From: Isoetes taiwanensis
Lineage: Eukaryota; Streptophyta; Lycopodiopsida; Isoetales; Isoetaceae
DNA length: 64,000 nucleotides
Reading direction: 5' to 3'
Assembly (NCBI GenBank): GCA_021234155.1
Contig: JAJEKV010000008.1
Coordinates: 8,396,445 to 8,460,444 of the forward strand
Below the pieces are notes generated by a model. That model made no database searches. It had not been told where the DNA came from and was given only the letters and a program-made list of their open reading frames with translations. Positions 36,165 through 47,467 of this stretch are shown piece after piece. A program made the position numbers and the translations under genes. Position 1 is the stretch's first letter; each line of letters opens with the position of its first letter.

Positions 36165-37774
36165 TGTGACGTCCCCTACTCCTTATACGATGCCCGCATC
36201 GTATTCGAAGGAGGAGCATTCCCCCTGGCAGCTGCCTGACAGGGGCCATCCACCTGACTCCACTCCCATGGGGCAGAGCCAGCAAGGGAAGAGTGGATGT
36301 GTCATTCATCCGTCTTCCATCGGATCGACCTATCTGCGGAAGCGTGAACAAACAAACGTGAGCACAACTACAATATACAAATACAATCGCCATAGAGACA
36401 GTAACATCACAGAGATAACAATACCTTCATAGCAACCATACAATGGGGAGATCCTACCCAGGGCTCGGACTCAAGGGGGATGACTGACGGCTAGGCCTCC
36501 AGAGTTCATTGCAGACAGAATTCATGGCAATGGATTTGGCTGGCATAGAACATGGCTTAGGGTAGTCCACTCCATCCGCCCCTCCCGGTGCACACTTTGC
36601 GAGTAGGTCTGAAAAAAGTGTTGGGACTTGGCCGTGGCTTCCGGGTGAATAGCCAGAGGGGCTACTACTGCTGGGTTGCATCTCCCCAACCCCGATGAGG
36701 TAGGAAGAGAGTTGCCTCTCCTCCAGAGGTATCCATGCTCATCGCAGGCGGCTAGAGGGCCACTGCCCTTATTCGACTTGAACTCACTGGAAGGTCATAT
36801 TCACCACCCCACGAGTGTCGAGCTCATGCCTTGCCCACACGCAGTGACAAGCCATTAAGCCTAGCCCGCAGAGACCCCGATAGGGCTTTACTACCCGGAG
36901 GGGTCAGTCCAGCGATGAGACAAGTTCCTCCTTATCCAACCGGCCTGGTCCCTTCACCCACAAACCGGTGGGCTCCTCGCAAGACGGGCGCGCAATTATG
37001 TGGGAACTAAGGTGCTATGCTAGGAGCATCTACTACACAAATTTTTAAGTCTCTACCCCCTTCCCACAACAAGGAGATCATAGAGTGGAATACATGCAAT
37101 ATCACGTAACGTAAATTGAGAATCATATCAATCTATCTACTTAACATCCAATGTTAGGTTCATTCGTTAGAGTCTCGGATCTAGGGATCTACAAGGCTGC
37201 CGAGAGATGATCTAACATACTAAACCAAAGATATTGCCACGCCCAAAAGACGGTTTTGCACAAATGTAACAACTAGATACCTGCTCCTTGGCTTGCTCCT
37301 GATCCTCGGAAGGCGTCCATGCTCCTGATCTTGCCGAAGACGACTGCTACTTAGCAACCTGTTGTGCAAATCCGACTTTTCGGAGCCTGGCAATGCGATT
37401 TCGAGTCTTACCTTGGCCGAATTGGCCCAGGAAAACCCTAAATGCGAGAGAGGAAAGGAAGCTCTAGAGAACCCTAATTGGCAAAATGGAAGAGAGCTAG
37501 GGTCTAGGGTTTTAGCCCTTATATAGACCCTATCTAAGTTAGGGCATCCACATGGGCAAATGGCTTTAAGCCATTTGGAAATGGATGAACAAGGAACCTT
37601 TTGTTGTGTATGTTTAATTACATACCCAACATCCAAGGTGGCCCCCTAGGTGCAACCTTTAGCTCCTAGGTGCAACGTTATCCTGCTCTCAAGTACATGT
37701 CACTTGTGACATGTACGTGTGACGTGGCAGTATAATATACGTATTGGGGGCGTATATTATGCTGGAACGTCACA
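36165..37774 (-). repeat. 3' LTR of the chromovirus
   Basis: 1.61-kb LTR starting TGTGACGTCC in plus orientation and ending GGAACGTCACA. It is nearly identical to 47964-49557. Both carry the same internal landmarks, including GCATCGTATTCGAAGGAGG near the start. Confidence 0.9.
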
Positions 37775-37790
37775 TTCTCCCCACCTTGAC
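37775..37790 (-). other. Polypurine tract of the chromovirus
   Basis: Minus-strand AAGGTGGGGAGAA directly precedes TGTGACGTTCC, the LTR start, as expected for the plus-strand DNA primer of LTR elements. Confidence 0.7.
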
Positions 37791-38613
37791 TTGATGCTGT
37801 CCTCAGCATCACGTGTCTCCCCACCTTGGGTACCTGCATATCCTGCACTTACAACAACTTATATATTCATATTATGTTAATCACCTCAGGTAATATTTAT
37901 AACTTACTGTAATTGTACTATGGTGAGAGGCTCTTCCGTCCTCTACTTCATAATTGACTATTAACAAAATTAACATTAATTATAGTTTTAAGGTTTTAAC
38001 TAAAAACTTTTGATCGCCTCCTCACAACACATTATGGCAAAACTATGCGTTGTGAGTTCTTGTAGCGCTACCCTCCTGCCGCTCGGTCCTTCTAATTGCC
38101 TGCAGGATGTACGCTACGTTAGTACATATTTAATTATTATTATAAGGGTTGGTTGTGAGGGAACCACCCATTAAATACAATTATATGGATGCAAGGCATA
38201 TCTCTCGGCATAGGAAGATTATGTTTCTCCCATCCTGGCCGAAGAGACAGCGCCCTATTATGCCTATATGCCGCTCATGCCTACACCTGTAGTTGCCTAG
38301 CGTGGGACTTGGGTCCTTCCCGTATATGGGGCGTGAGGGCCCCTCCCCCGTAGGCATTGACTAGAGGTGCTTTTCCTATCAATGCATACCTGAATGACCT
38401 CTTTTCTCTCGAGGTCGTCTACTTCCGTGGGACAGAAGTAGACTTCTAATCTACCTTTCCACTCAAACAAGCGGAAACGCGGTCATGCCTACATTGACAT
38501 TACACCACGCCCTAGAGAGCACCGTAGTGGTCTCATCATCGGTAACAACGCATGCAACCCATGCCTAGCATAGGCTGCATGCGTAGATTAGCCTTAGCTA
38601 CACATGCTTAAAT

Positions 38614-39000
38614 CTAAACCCAAATCGACATGCCTGAGCCGATTTCTTGGTTGCTGATGTCGACTACTTCGGTGACGAGCCGACCCTTGCATTGCTCCAT
38701 AAACTCGGGGTACTGTTTCTTAAGATCTGACTCAAGTACCCATGTAGCGTCTTCCACTGGTAAGTATTTCCACTTCACAAGGTATTGGAGGAATTTTGAC
38801 CTTCTTGTCTTCTTATAAGATCTATCAAGAAGGACTTCCGGGACGATTTCAATATGCTCGTCCGTCATTTCTAAAAACTCATTTGTCTCCAATACTTCCT
38901 CGGGGTTTGGGGTGTGCCTCTTTAGCAAACTTACGTGGAAAACTTTATGGATCTTAAGATGTGCTGGCAATTCCAACTTGTAGGATTGGTTACCTACTCT
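38614..39000 (-). other. Chromodomain at the integrase C-terminus
   Basis: The minus strand encodes the SH3-like integrase tail (HVSLLKRHTPNPEEV) followed by a chromodomain: PEVLLDRSYKKTRR, YLVKWKYLPVEDATWV and PEFMEQ. Known chromodomains of this shape bind methylated lysines on histone H3 tails and steer integration into silent chromatin. Part of a fossil element. Confidence 0.85.
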
Positions 39001-39009
39001 CTTCTCTTC

Positions 39010-39955
39010 TCCTCAAGGGTCCAGCCCATCTTGGAGCAAGCTTCTTGCAATTGCCGATGCGGAGCTTGGCCCGCTTGACTTTGATCTTCAACCACACTTT
39101 GTCTCCCACTTCAAATTCTCTTACCGCCCTATGCTTGTTTCCACGATGCTTTTCTCGGCCTTCTTCTTGCCGCAAGGAGATATCCTCTCACTTCCTCCAC
39201 TAAGTCTTGCATTTCCGAAAGCATCTCGGCTGGAGACTTCCACCTTGGACACGGGGTTGTGCCAAGTATCCGGGGTAAGACACATAATTCGTAATTAATC
39301 ATAAAAGGACTCATCTGCGATGATTCCCGCTTGGTGCCGTTGTAGGCAAATTCTACTAGGTGGATGAAATCATCCCACTTGGATTGCTTGTTCCATACAT
39401 AGCTTCTTAACATATCTTCGATGATCCCGTTTGTCCTCTCCGTCCCACCATCCGCTTGGGGGTGATATGCCGCGCTCATCGAAAAGCTTCGTCCCTGGAT
39501 GGTGGTGAATAGGTCCCCGCCAAAAGGCACTCATAAACTTGAGTCTCTATCCGAGATTATCTCCCTTGGCATGCCATGGAGCCTAAAAATCTCCTTAACA
39601 AATAGGTTGGTCGTGGTCTAATGTCAGATCTGTTGTCCTCCGCGGCACAAAGTGTGCCATCTTTGACAACTTATCTACTACCACCATCAAGGCATCTTTG
39701 CCCCTTTTTGCATTTTTGGGAGTCCTGTAATAAAATCCATACTTATCACCTCCCACTTAGCGTTTGGCACGGCAATGGTTCCAAGGCCCCGGATCCTGAG
39801 CTGTTCCGCCTTTGTCTCGGCCGGCATATCCGCACTCTCTAATATATCTTGCTATTTCCTTCTTCATGCCGGGCCAATAATAACTGCTTCTAATCTTGAA
39901 GTATGTCTTCATGAACCCCGTGATGCCCTCGCTATGGGACTATTGTGTGTATCAT
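39010..39955 (-). other. Integrase region of the chromovirus
   Basis: The minus strand shows the integrase core with FSMSAAYHPQADGGTERTNG, LRSYVWNKQSKWDDF and VEFAYNGTKRESSQMSPF, characteristic of Ty3/gypsy integrases. Fossil. Confidence 0.85.
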
Positions 39956-40735
39956 TCAAAATAAGCTTTCTAACTTATGAAGATTTTGGTACACACAATT
40001 TGTTTTTATAATATAGCAAGTTTCCTTCCTTCTTGTAGTGCTAACATCTCCCTTTCCTTGTCGGGTCCCCGCCTCTTTGGAAAGGCTCGCCCAAACTTCC
40101 TTGAAGTCGAGGTCCGTCGGCAATGTTTCCTCAATCTTCTTGCCAAACTCACTTACGAGTGTTGATATGGCGTTACAATGAATTCTGGTTGCCAATGGCT
40201 TCCTGGAAAGGGCATCCGCAACCACATTGAGCTTTCCTGGCTTATAACTTATCTCAAAGTCATATTCTTCCAAGAATTCCATCCATCTCCTTTGCCTCAA
40301 ATTGAGGAGCGGCTGCGTAAATATGTATTGGAGGCTTTGATGATCCGTGTCTAACTGGAATTTTCTTCCCAATAGATAATGCCTCCAAATTCTTAAAGCC
40401 CTTACTATAGCCAGGAGCTCCTGATCATGCGTTGGGTAGCGCTGTTCGGCGTCGTTCAACTTCTTGGAATCATAGGCCACTACTCTTTCCTCCTGCATGA
40501 GGACTGCGCCTGTTGCTATCCTGCTAGCATCTGTTGCTACAAGCTTATCTTTGGTCGGATCTGGCAAGATCAATACTGGCGCCGTCGTCAAAGCTTCCTT
40601 TAGTGTCTCAAATGCTTTCTGGGCCTTGTTTTGCCAATGGGCTGCCCAATCTTTTATCTTCCCACCTTTTGTGAGATCCGTTAATGGCGCTGCTACCTTG
40701 GCAAAATTCTTGACAAATCTTCTATAATAGCCTCT
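39956..40735 (-). other. RNase H region of the chromovirus
   Basis: Minus-strand motifs TDASRIATGAVLMQ, YDSKKLNDAEQRYPTHDQEL, FQLDTDHQSLQYIF and GKLNVVADALSRK are the Ty3/gypsy RNase H signature. It lies between reverse transcriptase and integrase, as in all Metaviridae. Fossil. Confidence 0.9.
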
Positions 40736-41530
40736 TTAGCCCTAGGAAGCTCCCCGACTTCATGCGTATTCTTTGGTGCCGGCCAGCCGATCACGCCTTC
40801 TATCTTCGCAGGTGCATTGGAAATGCCTTCCTGGCGTGATCACGCGCCCCAAGTACTCCACTCTTTCCGTTGCGAAGTGGCACTTTGATAACTTCGCAAA
40901 GAGTTGATGCCTTCTTAACTTTTCAAGCACCTTCCTCAAGTGTTGGGCGTGCTCCTCTACAGACTTGCTGTACACCAAGATATCGTCGAAGAAGACTATG
41001 ATGAAGGAATCTAGAAATTCGCGAAAGACGTCGTTCATTAACCTCATGAATGTTGCTGGTGCATTAGACAATCCAAAGGGCATAACTGTGGAACTCATAG
41101 TGCCCATATCTTGTCCCCAACGCCGCCTTATGAATGTCTTCCTCCTTGATCCTAATCACGGTGATATCCCGACCGAGATCTATTTTGGAGAAGATCTTTG
41201 CTCCCCGCAGAATCGATCCATTAAGTCATCCTGACCTAGGCAAGGCATACTTATTTTTGATGGTGTGCTTATTTAACCATGCGGTAATCAATGCACATCC
41301 TAAGGCTCCCATCCTTCTTCTTCACAAAGAGAATAGGGGCTCGACGGGGAGACACTAGGTCTTATGAACCCTAGGTCTAGCAATTCTTGCAATCGCTTTT
41401 TAACTCTCATCAACTCCTGGGTTGACATCCTATAAGGTGCCTTGCTTGTAGGCTTCGGCCCCTGTTCAAGTGCTATTTCACACTCGACTCCTCTATAGGG
41501 CGGAAGTCGCTTAATCTCATCAGGGAACAA
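40736..41530 (-). other. Reverse transcriptase region of the chromovirus
   Basis: The minus strand encodes [58 protein letters not shown] and IIVFFDDILVYSKS with the catalytic DD. This is clearly Ty3/gypsy. Fossil. Confidence 0.9.
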
Positions 41531-41699
41531 GTCGTGGAAATTCCTCGATCAACTTTGCTATTGGCCCGGGAAGCTTGCTAGATTCTTTGATCTCTTTATT
41601 TCTCTCCTGGCTCCTGATCTTGGAGCTCAAGCTTAAGGAGATAGGCCACCTGCTGCTTTCTTATGCACTTAAGCAATTTTTCACTACTCATGCATTGCA

Positions 41700-42010
41700 T
41701 GATTGGGGTTACTTCTTTACCGCGATTTCGATGACCTTGCCCTCTCGAGTTGTTAAGGTCACCTTACGCTTCCCACAATCGATGATTGCTCCCCGCCGTC
41801 CAAGATATTCCATTCCAATAATGAGATCATACTTGCCTATATTCATGACTTCCGCTCCCAATGCAACATTAACACCGCAAGTCTACATTGAAGTTTATTC
41901 TCTTCCCCGGCCAGATGCCTAATTGCTCCATTGGCTAACACCACCGGCCTCGGGCTTGGACTTTAACGGCTTTAACTTCAACATGCTTACCATCCTAGGG
42001 GATGCAAAAT
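41700..42010 (-). other. Protease/linker region of the chromovirus
   Basis: The minus strand reads KYDLIIGMEYLGRRGAIIDC and KVTLTTREGKV, the region just after the aspartic protease in gypsy polyproteins. The catalytic triad itself was not confidently seen. Fossil. Confidence 0.6.
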
Positions 42011-42199
42011 TATGACTTCTTCGAGTCTATCAATACTATAAAGGATTTCTCTTGGGCTTTTCCTGTCGTTGAGATCACCTTATAATCGACTTTCTTCGCA
42101 TTCCCTCTGTATCAATAGTCGCAAAGATGTGACACTCACCATGGATGTAATCCCGTGCTTCGTCGTCGTCAAGGTCCGATGGTGTGTCCCATCCCAGCT

Positions 42200-43280
42200 C
42201 CGCCAATGCCGCATTCATAATCGGGGGGCAATTGTTGGTCCTATGCCCCTGGCTGGAAGCATCTCAAAACACAACCGCTTCTCTATACATTCCTCGCTTC
42301 TTCTCCTTGGGAATGGATTGCGAAAATTGCCTCACCGCTTGGGAGTAGTTAGACTTGGCTCCTTGGTCCTTGAAGCTTACTGTTTCTTTTCACCTCGCTT
42401 GCCACCACTTGTGTTGCCTTGCTTCCCATAATTTGAGTTGTACTTTGCGTCTTGCTAGCTCTTGGGCTTGCCGCCCTTGGGCTATAGCCTCCCGTGCTCT
42501 TCCCTTATCCCGGAAATATTGCTGCCTTGATGCCTCGCTCTTGTGGACTGTTCCTTGCAAACTTATGGCCTTTGCTTACGCCTCGACCACGGACTTGGGT
42601 TTATTGCCCTTACGAGCTTGCGGATCTCATCGTTCAAGCCTTCAATATATCCTTCCACCGCATGCTTTTCACTCAGCTTTGGCACATAAAGCCTTAGTCT
42701 CATGAATTCCTCCGTGTATTTCTCGACTGATTTGTTGCCCTCATTGCGACCTATATAGAACTGCGCATCATGTTGCACTTATGTTCTCTTGGTACATAAT
42801 GATGTTTGAATGCCTTGGCGAACTTTTCGAATTTGCAATCGTCCTGCTTTCGCCCATGTGCTTTGGCATACCCCTTCCACCAAATCCTGGCTGCACCCTT
42901 GAGGTTTGCTGTTGCTACCCTGCCTTTGTCTTTATCTTTCATGCCATAGGCGTTGCCGTACTCACTCATCTCATCCAGCCACGCCTCTGCTTCCATTCCG
43001 GATCTGTTTCCCCTAAAACTGCTCCTAACTTCGGCTTTCCACACATTACTAAGGGCGGAGTCAACTTTCTTACGTAATCGGTCCATGATCCGTCCCTCGT
43101 CACGGTTTGGATCCCGCCGGCGACCTCGTGCCTCTTCTTCCTGCTCTTCTGATGCCGAGTCTGTATCCGAGCTGGAGTTCGAGGATCCCGAACTAGGAGA
43201 TCTTCTCCTTCTGCTTCTCTTCCTTCGTTGCCGCTGTTCGACCCGGTGGCGTTTCCTCCGCAAGGGGCACATTCTGTCCC
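42200..43280 (-). other. Gag region of the chromovirus
   Basis: The minus strand encodes a retrotransposon gag domain: EAEAWLDEMSEYGNAYGM, LKGAARIWWKGYAKAHG, FAKAFKHHYVPREHK, with EEFMRLRLYVPKLSEKHAVE further on and a possible CCHC knuckle near 42220-42260. A Glu/Arg/Ser-rich segment precedes it. Fossil. Confidence 0.8.
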
Positions 43281-43633
43281 CGTCCTCCTATTGCTGCTTT
43301 GCCCACCTGCTAGCAATGCCCTTATGTCGTGGATGTCGGATCTGATTTGGGATAGCTCCTCCTCCTAAGTGTTACCGCCCGGTGCGGGTGCAAATTCCTT
43401 GGTCGAAGCGCCTTGGCGGGTGCGCTTCTTGTTCTTTTACTTTGTGTTCATCAAGGTTTCTAGGTACTCTAGCTGCATGCACATTAGAGTACATTCTGAT
43501 CATTAGTTCGTGTTTTGTGTGTTACGTTGTTTTACTTGTTTATACAATTTGAGGGAGCAATTATATACAAAAAGAGATATATATTATATTCATATATATA
43601 TACTAAATCTTTTACATGCAATTTAATAAACTT

Positions 43634-44296
43634 TTACTCTTCAAACTTCTTGAGGTAGTCAGGGTGGTCCTCCAAAAATTTCTTCACTTGGGTCGTACCT
43701 AATGACCCTGTTAAGTTCCTGAGAATATTTGTTGCCGTCCCTCCTTGGAGTACTGCCTCCATGTCTGCAATTCTCCTATCCGATGTATACGCAGCTGTCA
43801 CTGCCAATCTGCCCTGCCGCCTATAAGGGATTGCAAAGTCGAAGATGGTCAATGCAATCGCTCTCTTGATCAGGACAACATGGTCGATGTTTGGAGGTAA
43901 TCGTGCATGGTGTCCAAACCCTGAGAGGGCGATAAGCATAAAGACCCCTTCTTCACCTCTTGGGCTAAATTGGCGGTGAATAACCGCTATTCTTCCGTCC
44001 GGCCCAAAGAAGAACGGCGGAGGTAGTATCGGCGCCTTATCATGCCCCCTCGTTTTCTTCGACGAGGAGGAAGTTGCCACCAGCCTTCCCGCGAAGTCAT
44101 CCACTGGTATCTCCTCTAGCTCTCTGAAGTCTTGGTGCACCAGCCTCCTTAGGTTGATACTGCCTCCATGCTGCTTCAGGATGGGTGTTGGCGAGCTCGG
44201 TAATAATGCTGATGTGGACTTGCCTTTGATGCCCATTTGTTCCTGAATTGCCATGAACTCCTCCTCCGAGGGCAATTCCCTTTCGGCCATCATCAC
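43634..44296 (-). CDS. Extra open frame of the chromovirus, 220 codons, unknown
   Basis: Open frame upstream of gag on the same strand, starting MMMAERELPSEEEFMAIQEQ. The middle part has HRQFSPRGEEGVFMLIALSG and the C-terminus reads FLEDHPDYLKKFEE. It has no match to families I know. It is probably an additional element protein or the remains of a longer frame with its upstream neighbour. No signal peptide or membrane span was seen. Confidence 0.45.
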   Translation of the reverse strand: MMMAERELPSEEEFMAIQEQMGIKGKSTSALLPSSPTPILKQHGGSINLRRLVHQDFRELEEIPVDDFAGRLVATSSSSKKTRGHDKAPILPPPFFFGPDGRIAVIHRQFSPRGEEGVFMLIALSGFGHHARLPPNIDHVVLIKRAIALTIFDFAIPYRRQGRLAVTAAYTSDRRIADMEAVLQGGTATNILRNLTGSLGTTQVKKFLEDHPDYLKKFEE

Positions 44297-44744
44297 GCCC
44301 GATGCCCGCGTAAGCTTCTATATCGATGATGTCTCACGGGTGAAGGTCCCGGCTTCTCTTATCCGATAGGGAAGTCCCGAAGCTCGATCGATGAAGTCGC
44401 CGAGATCCGCCTTGCCGCCGAGAAGGTGCAAAATCTCATCCACCCTAAGGCCTCTCGTCCGCGCATCGGAAGATTCTTGATGTCGTGAAGGGTTAGATAT
44501 GCCTCGCCGCTATGAACACCGGGCCAAGCTTGTAATGCCCCTGCCCGAAAGTGGTGGGGCTCTTCTTGTTGGTCGCAGTCCCTCTTGAAGTTTTGGATCT
44601 CTTGCTCCGCTTTGCAGCCTCTCTGTTCTAGATCCGTGTCTTCCGGGTCTGATTAAGTATTCATCCTCCTCCTCTTCTTCTTGCTCGGTACTCAAGTCGC
44701 ATCCGTTCCTCCTCTCTTTGCTGCCATGGCTATGGGTTCAACTT

Positions 44745-45257
44745 CTAAAGGTCGCTGACCGAGGGTTCCCCTATCCGGGTTTGACCCCTAAGAGATAGAA
44801 AGATGGCTACAAATGGCGTATAGGAGAAGTACCTCCTCCTATTGGACGAGATGGACATGTAGTTGGGAAGGCGGACCGCTTTATTCTCTAAGTACTTATC
44901 TACATTTGGGATATCTTGCAGGGCTGACTTGAGGGCAGTGTTAGGTGCAAAATACCCTACACAAGGTGGGAGTTCTACCAAAAAGGGTCCTATCTTGGCA
45001 TGGAACTCAGACATGATGTTCTGGTAGAAGGGAGTGGCATTGATGGTAGCCTCAATGTCAAGTTCTCTTCGGAAGACACTGAAGACGGCTTCGATGTCAG
45101 CCTCAGCCACATGAGCTGTGGCGCTGTACCATCGCTTGAATGAAGAAGTGGCCATGAGCACTGAGGAGCTGGGGATGACAGACAGATGCAGAAGCGCCCT
45201 AAGGATCAGGGAAATCGGCTTGGAGCAGAGAGCGAGGTTGGAAGGTGCAAATGACAC
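44745..45257 (-). CDS. Extra open frame of the chromovirus, 170 codons, unknown
   Basis: Open frame on the element's coding strand between the H3-like frame and the 220-codon frame. A likely internal start gives MATSSFKRWYSATAHVAEAD. Other landmarks are DIEAVFSVFRRELDIEAT and PNYMSISSNRRRYFSYTPF. I do not recognise it. It is not histone-like. Confidence 0.4.
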   Translation of the reverse strand: MSFAPSNLALCSKPISLILRALLHLSVIPSSSVLMATSSFKRWYSATAHVAEADIEAVFSVFRRELDIEATINATPFYQNIMSEFHAKIGPFLVELPPCVGYFAPNTALKSALQDIPNVDKYLENKAVRLPNYMSISSNRRRYFSYTPFVAIFLSLRGQTRIGEPSVSDL

Positions 45258-45436
45258 TTGGGTTCCCCTTTATAGGCAAAACCCTAATTCTGGGAAAATT
45301 CTAGGTTTACAATTCTCTGACTTTCTAGGGTCTAGAGGTATGATTTATAGGCTAACTGAGCTTGGAAATGCTCCTAAGGGTCCCTAAGCAATGATTTTGG
45401 TTCGTCTAAGGACAACTTGGATCAATTCGGACGAGA

Positions 45437-45918
45437 CCACTCACACAGTGCGCCAGGGTGGGATCGGTTTGCAAACCGAACTGGTTGGGGCGCACTCTGT
45501 GAGGGGTGGACTGCTGTTTAGGTCACTAATGATGCCAAACTAGAGAAGTAAAGACATAATCCTGGATATCTCATCGAGATAGATAGGATTGAGCCTTTAC
45601 TCGCCTTATTTGGGCAAGTTGTGGTGGAGTTTGGGGTTCGACCACTCACACAGTGCGCCAGGGTGGAATCGGATTCCAAACCAAATGGGTCTGGGCGCAC
45701 TCTGTGAGGGGTGGAACTCCATTTGACTCGGCGTTGGCCAATTTGGACAGATTAGGGGTCAATTCCTACTAACTAGGATGAGCTAGGTCGAATAGGATAC
45801 CTACTTTCTGCATTTAGGCAAGATTTGGCACCAAACCATGCTCAACCACTCACACAGTGCGCCAGGGTGGGATCGGTTTGCAAACCGAATGGGTTGGGGC
45901 GCACTCTGTGAGGGGTGG
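45437..45918. repeat. Three 73-bp fold-back repeats at 205-bp spacing
   Basis: Copies at 45437-45509, 45642-45714 and 45846-45918. Each starts CCACTCACACAGTGCGCC and ends GGCGCACTCTGTGAGGGGTGG or similar, so the ends pair as an imperfect 18-20-bp stem. In the first and third copies the centre holds TCGGTTTGCAAACCGA, itself a perfect palindrome. The starts are 205 and 204 bp apart. They lie just downstream of the H3-like frame on its coding strand. Part of the fossil element. Confidence 0.85.
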
Positions 45919-46057
45919 GATCAAAATGCCTGGTTTGTTCCAAACTTTGCTATTTCTAAATATAGAATTCGGCAATACATCCTATTTAAACTCGATTTGA
46001 CTTATTTATTTATCAAAATTATAGACTTATACAAAAGAAAAGGTCATTTACAATAGT

Positions 46058-47251
46058 TCAAGGGCCCTCCTTCTTAATAAACTGAGCTAGTCTAATATCT
46101 TTGGGCATACAAGTCACTCTCTTAGCGTGTTGAGCACACGCAACAGAGTCTTCGAAATAATGTACGATGTGCTGCTCCGACGCCTCCTGCAGTGCGAGCA
46201 ACATGTCGTCCGTGACCCGTTTGGATGGGTCGAACTCCTGCAAAATCTCCCTCGTTAGACGTGCAAAGGGGGCTCTGGGAATGAGGAAGCCATAGCTCTG
46301 CTGGAAGTGCTTGATTTTTTGGGCCACCCTCGCGAATTTCGAGTCCGCCGGTCTCTTCATTGGCTTCTTCGGAGGGGTTGGCTGTTCCGGTGGGGGCTTT
46401 AACGTGTTCTTCTTCGTTGGCCGACCTCCCTCAATGGTCTTCACTCTGTGTTCTTCATAGTATTTGGAGTATGCTTCGTGCATTTGCATGTACACAGTAT
46501 ACTCCTTTAGCTCCTTCCGGTACTTCAAGTCCCGCTTCAGCGCATAGGACTCCCTCTGCGGCCTTGGTTTCTTGGTGCTGTCGCTGGGGTGCTTCGGCGA
46601 CGGCCATTTAGGATAGGGCGGTGCATTGCCCACAGGGTCTTCATCCTCCGGTATTGGGTTTGGAGGGCCCGAAGTCTCTCCTTGTTCGTGTCCTCCCCCT
46701 CCCTCCTCCGGTTCGGAGTCGGACGAAGATGGGGGCTTCTCAGGATCCGGCTCCTGTATGGTCACTCCCGCGGCCGGTGTCTTCTTTTTCTTCGGTTTCT
46801 CCGCCGGCACTTCCGGGTCCTTACCTTTCTCCGCTCTCACCTTCTCCCGCTCCTCTTTGCGCTTCCTCCTTTCTTCCCTCCTCTGTTCCTTCTCCTCCCT
46901 CCTCTTTCTTCGCTCTTCCTTCTCCTTCCGACGCTCCGCCTTGGATTTCTTCGGCTCGCCTTCTTCTCTTTTCCTCTTCACCTTTTTCGGTTCCGGCTCT
47001 GGTTCCTCATCATCCCCGAAGATCTCCCTCTCCAGCTCTCTCCGCAGTTCCGCCGCCGCGTCCATCTCCCAGTCAAGGTTCTCCGATACCTGTTCCTGAT
47101 CTTCAGGGTTAGGGTTAGGTGGTTCTACAGGTGCCTCCTGTTCTTCGATGTGGGCTTGTCTGCGTCTGGCCTTCTGTCGGACGGCCCGCTCCTGGGCGCT
47201 GACATAACCGGGTGGCATAACCTTGCGTGCGGTCTGTTTCGTCCGTGCCAT
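46058..47251 (-). CDS. Histone H3-like protein encoded inside the chromovirus
   Basis: Uninterrupted 397-codon frame. Residues 1-10 (MARTKQTARK) equal the histone H3 tail including K4 and K9. Residues 312-397 align without gaps to H3 residues 50-135, with about 42 of 86 identical by hand count, including RAPFARL, REILQEF, ALQEASE, FEDSVACAQHAKRVT and MPKDIRLA. This covers all three histone-fold helices and stops at the normal H3 end. Between them lie about 300 residues rich in Glu, Lys, Arg and Pro, with long KEERRKRREEKEQRREERR-type charged helices and proline stretches. Loop 1 has canonical length, unlike many CENH3 proteins. Canonical H3 is only 135 residues after Met removal. The frame sits between primer site and gag on the element's coding strand, so it belongs to the element or was captured by it. 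Confidence 0.93.
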   Translation of the reverse strand: MARTKQTARKVMPPGYVSAQERAVRQKARRRQAHIEEQEAPVEPPNPNPEDQEQVSENLDWEMDAAAELRRELEREIFGDDEEPEPEPKKVKRKREEGEPKKSKAERRKEKEERRKRREEKEQRREERRKRKEEREKVRAEKGKDPEVPAEKPKKKKTPAAGVTIQEPDPEKPPSSSDSEPEEGGGGHEQGETSGPPNPIPEDEDPVGNAPPYPKWPSPKHPSDSTKKPRPQRESYALKRDLKYRKELKEYTVYMQMHEAYSKYYEEHRVKTIEGGRPTKKNTLKPPPEQPTPPKKPMKRPADSKFARVAQKIKHFQQSYGFLIPRAPFARLTREILQEFDPSKRVTDDMLLALQEASEQHIVHYFEDSVACAQHAKRVTCMPKDIRLAQFIKKEGP

Positions 47252-47467
47252 GTTTTTGTTTGTCGGGTTTCGAGCTTTGGCGCCTGAAGATCGTCTTCTT
47301 GGGCGAGCTGTTCTCCGGGAAAGGTGGGGATAAAATGGAAACCCTAATTTTCTATTTATAGGGAGGTGGAATTTAGGGTTGGGACCTGCAATTCATATGG
47401 GGAAAAACAAACTAGGGCATTAGCGAAGGTACGAGGCATTCATCTGGGTTCACCATACTCCAAAACA

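Noticed and set aside
46058-47251. First reading as a chance or short MARTKQTARK tail mimic only
   Set aside because: The last 86 residues align gaplessly with the H3 fold to its exact C-terminus, so it is a full H3-like protein.
46058-47251. Centromeric histone CENH3
   Set aside because: Loop 1 has canonical H3 length and the tail is the canonical one; CENH3 tails diverge and loop 1 is usually longer.
46589-47287. 232-codon plus-strand frame opposite the H3-like gene
   Set aside because: It is the complement of the Glu/Lys/Arg-rich insert, giving Leu/Phe/Arg runs; it is a shadow frame.
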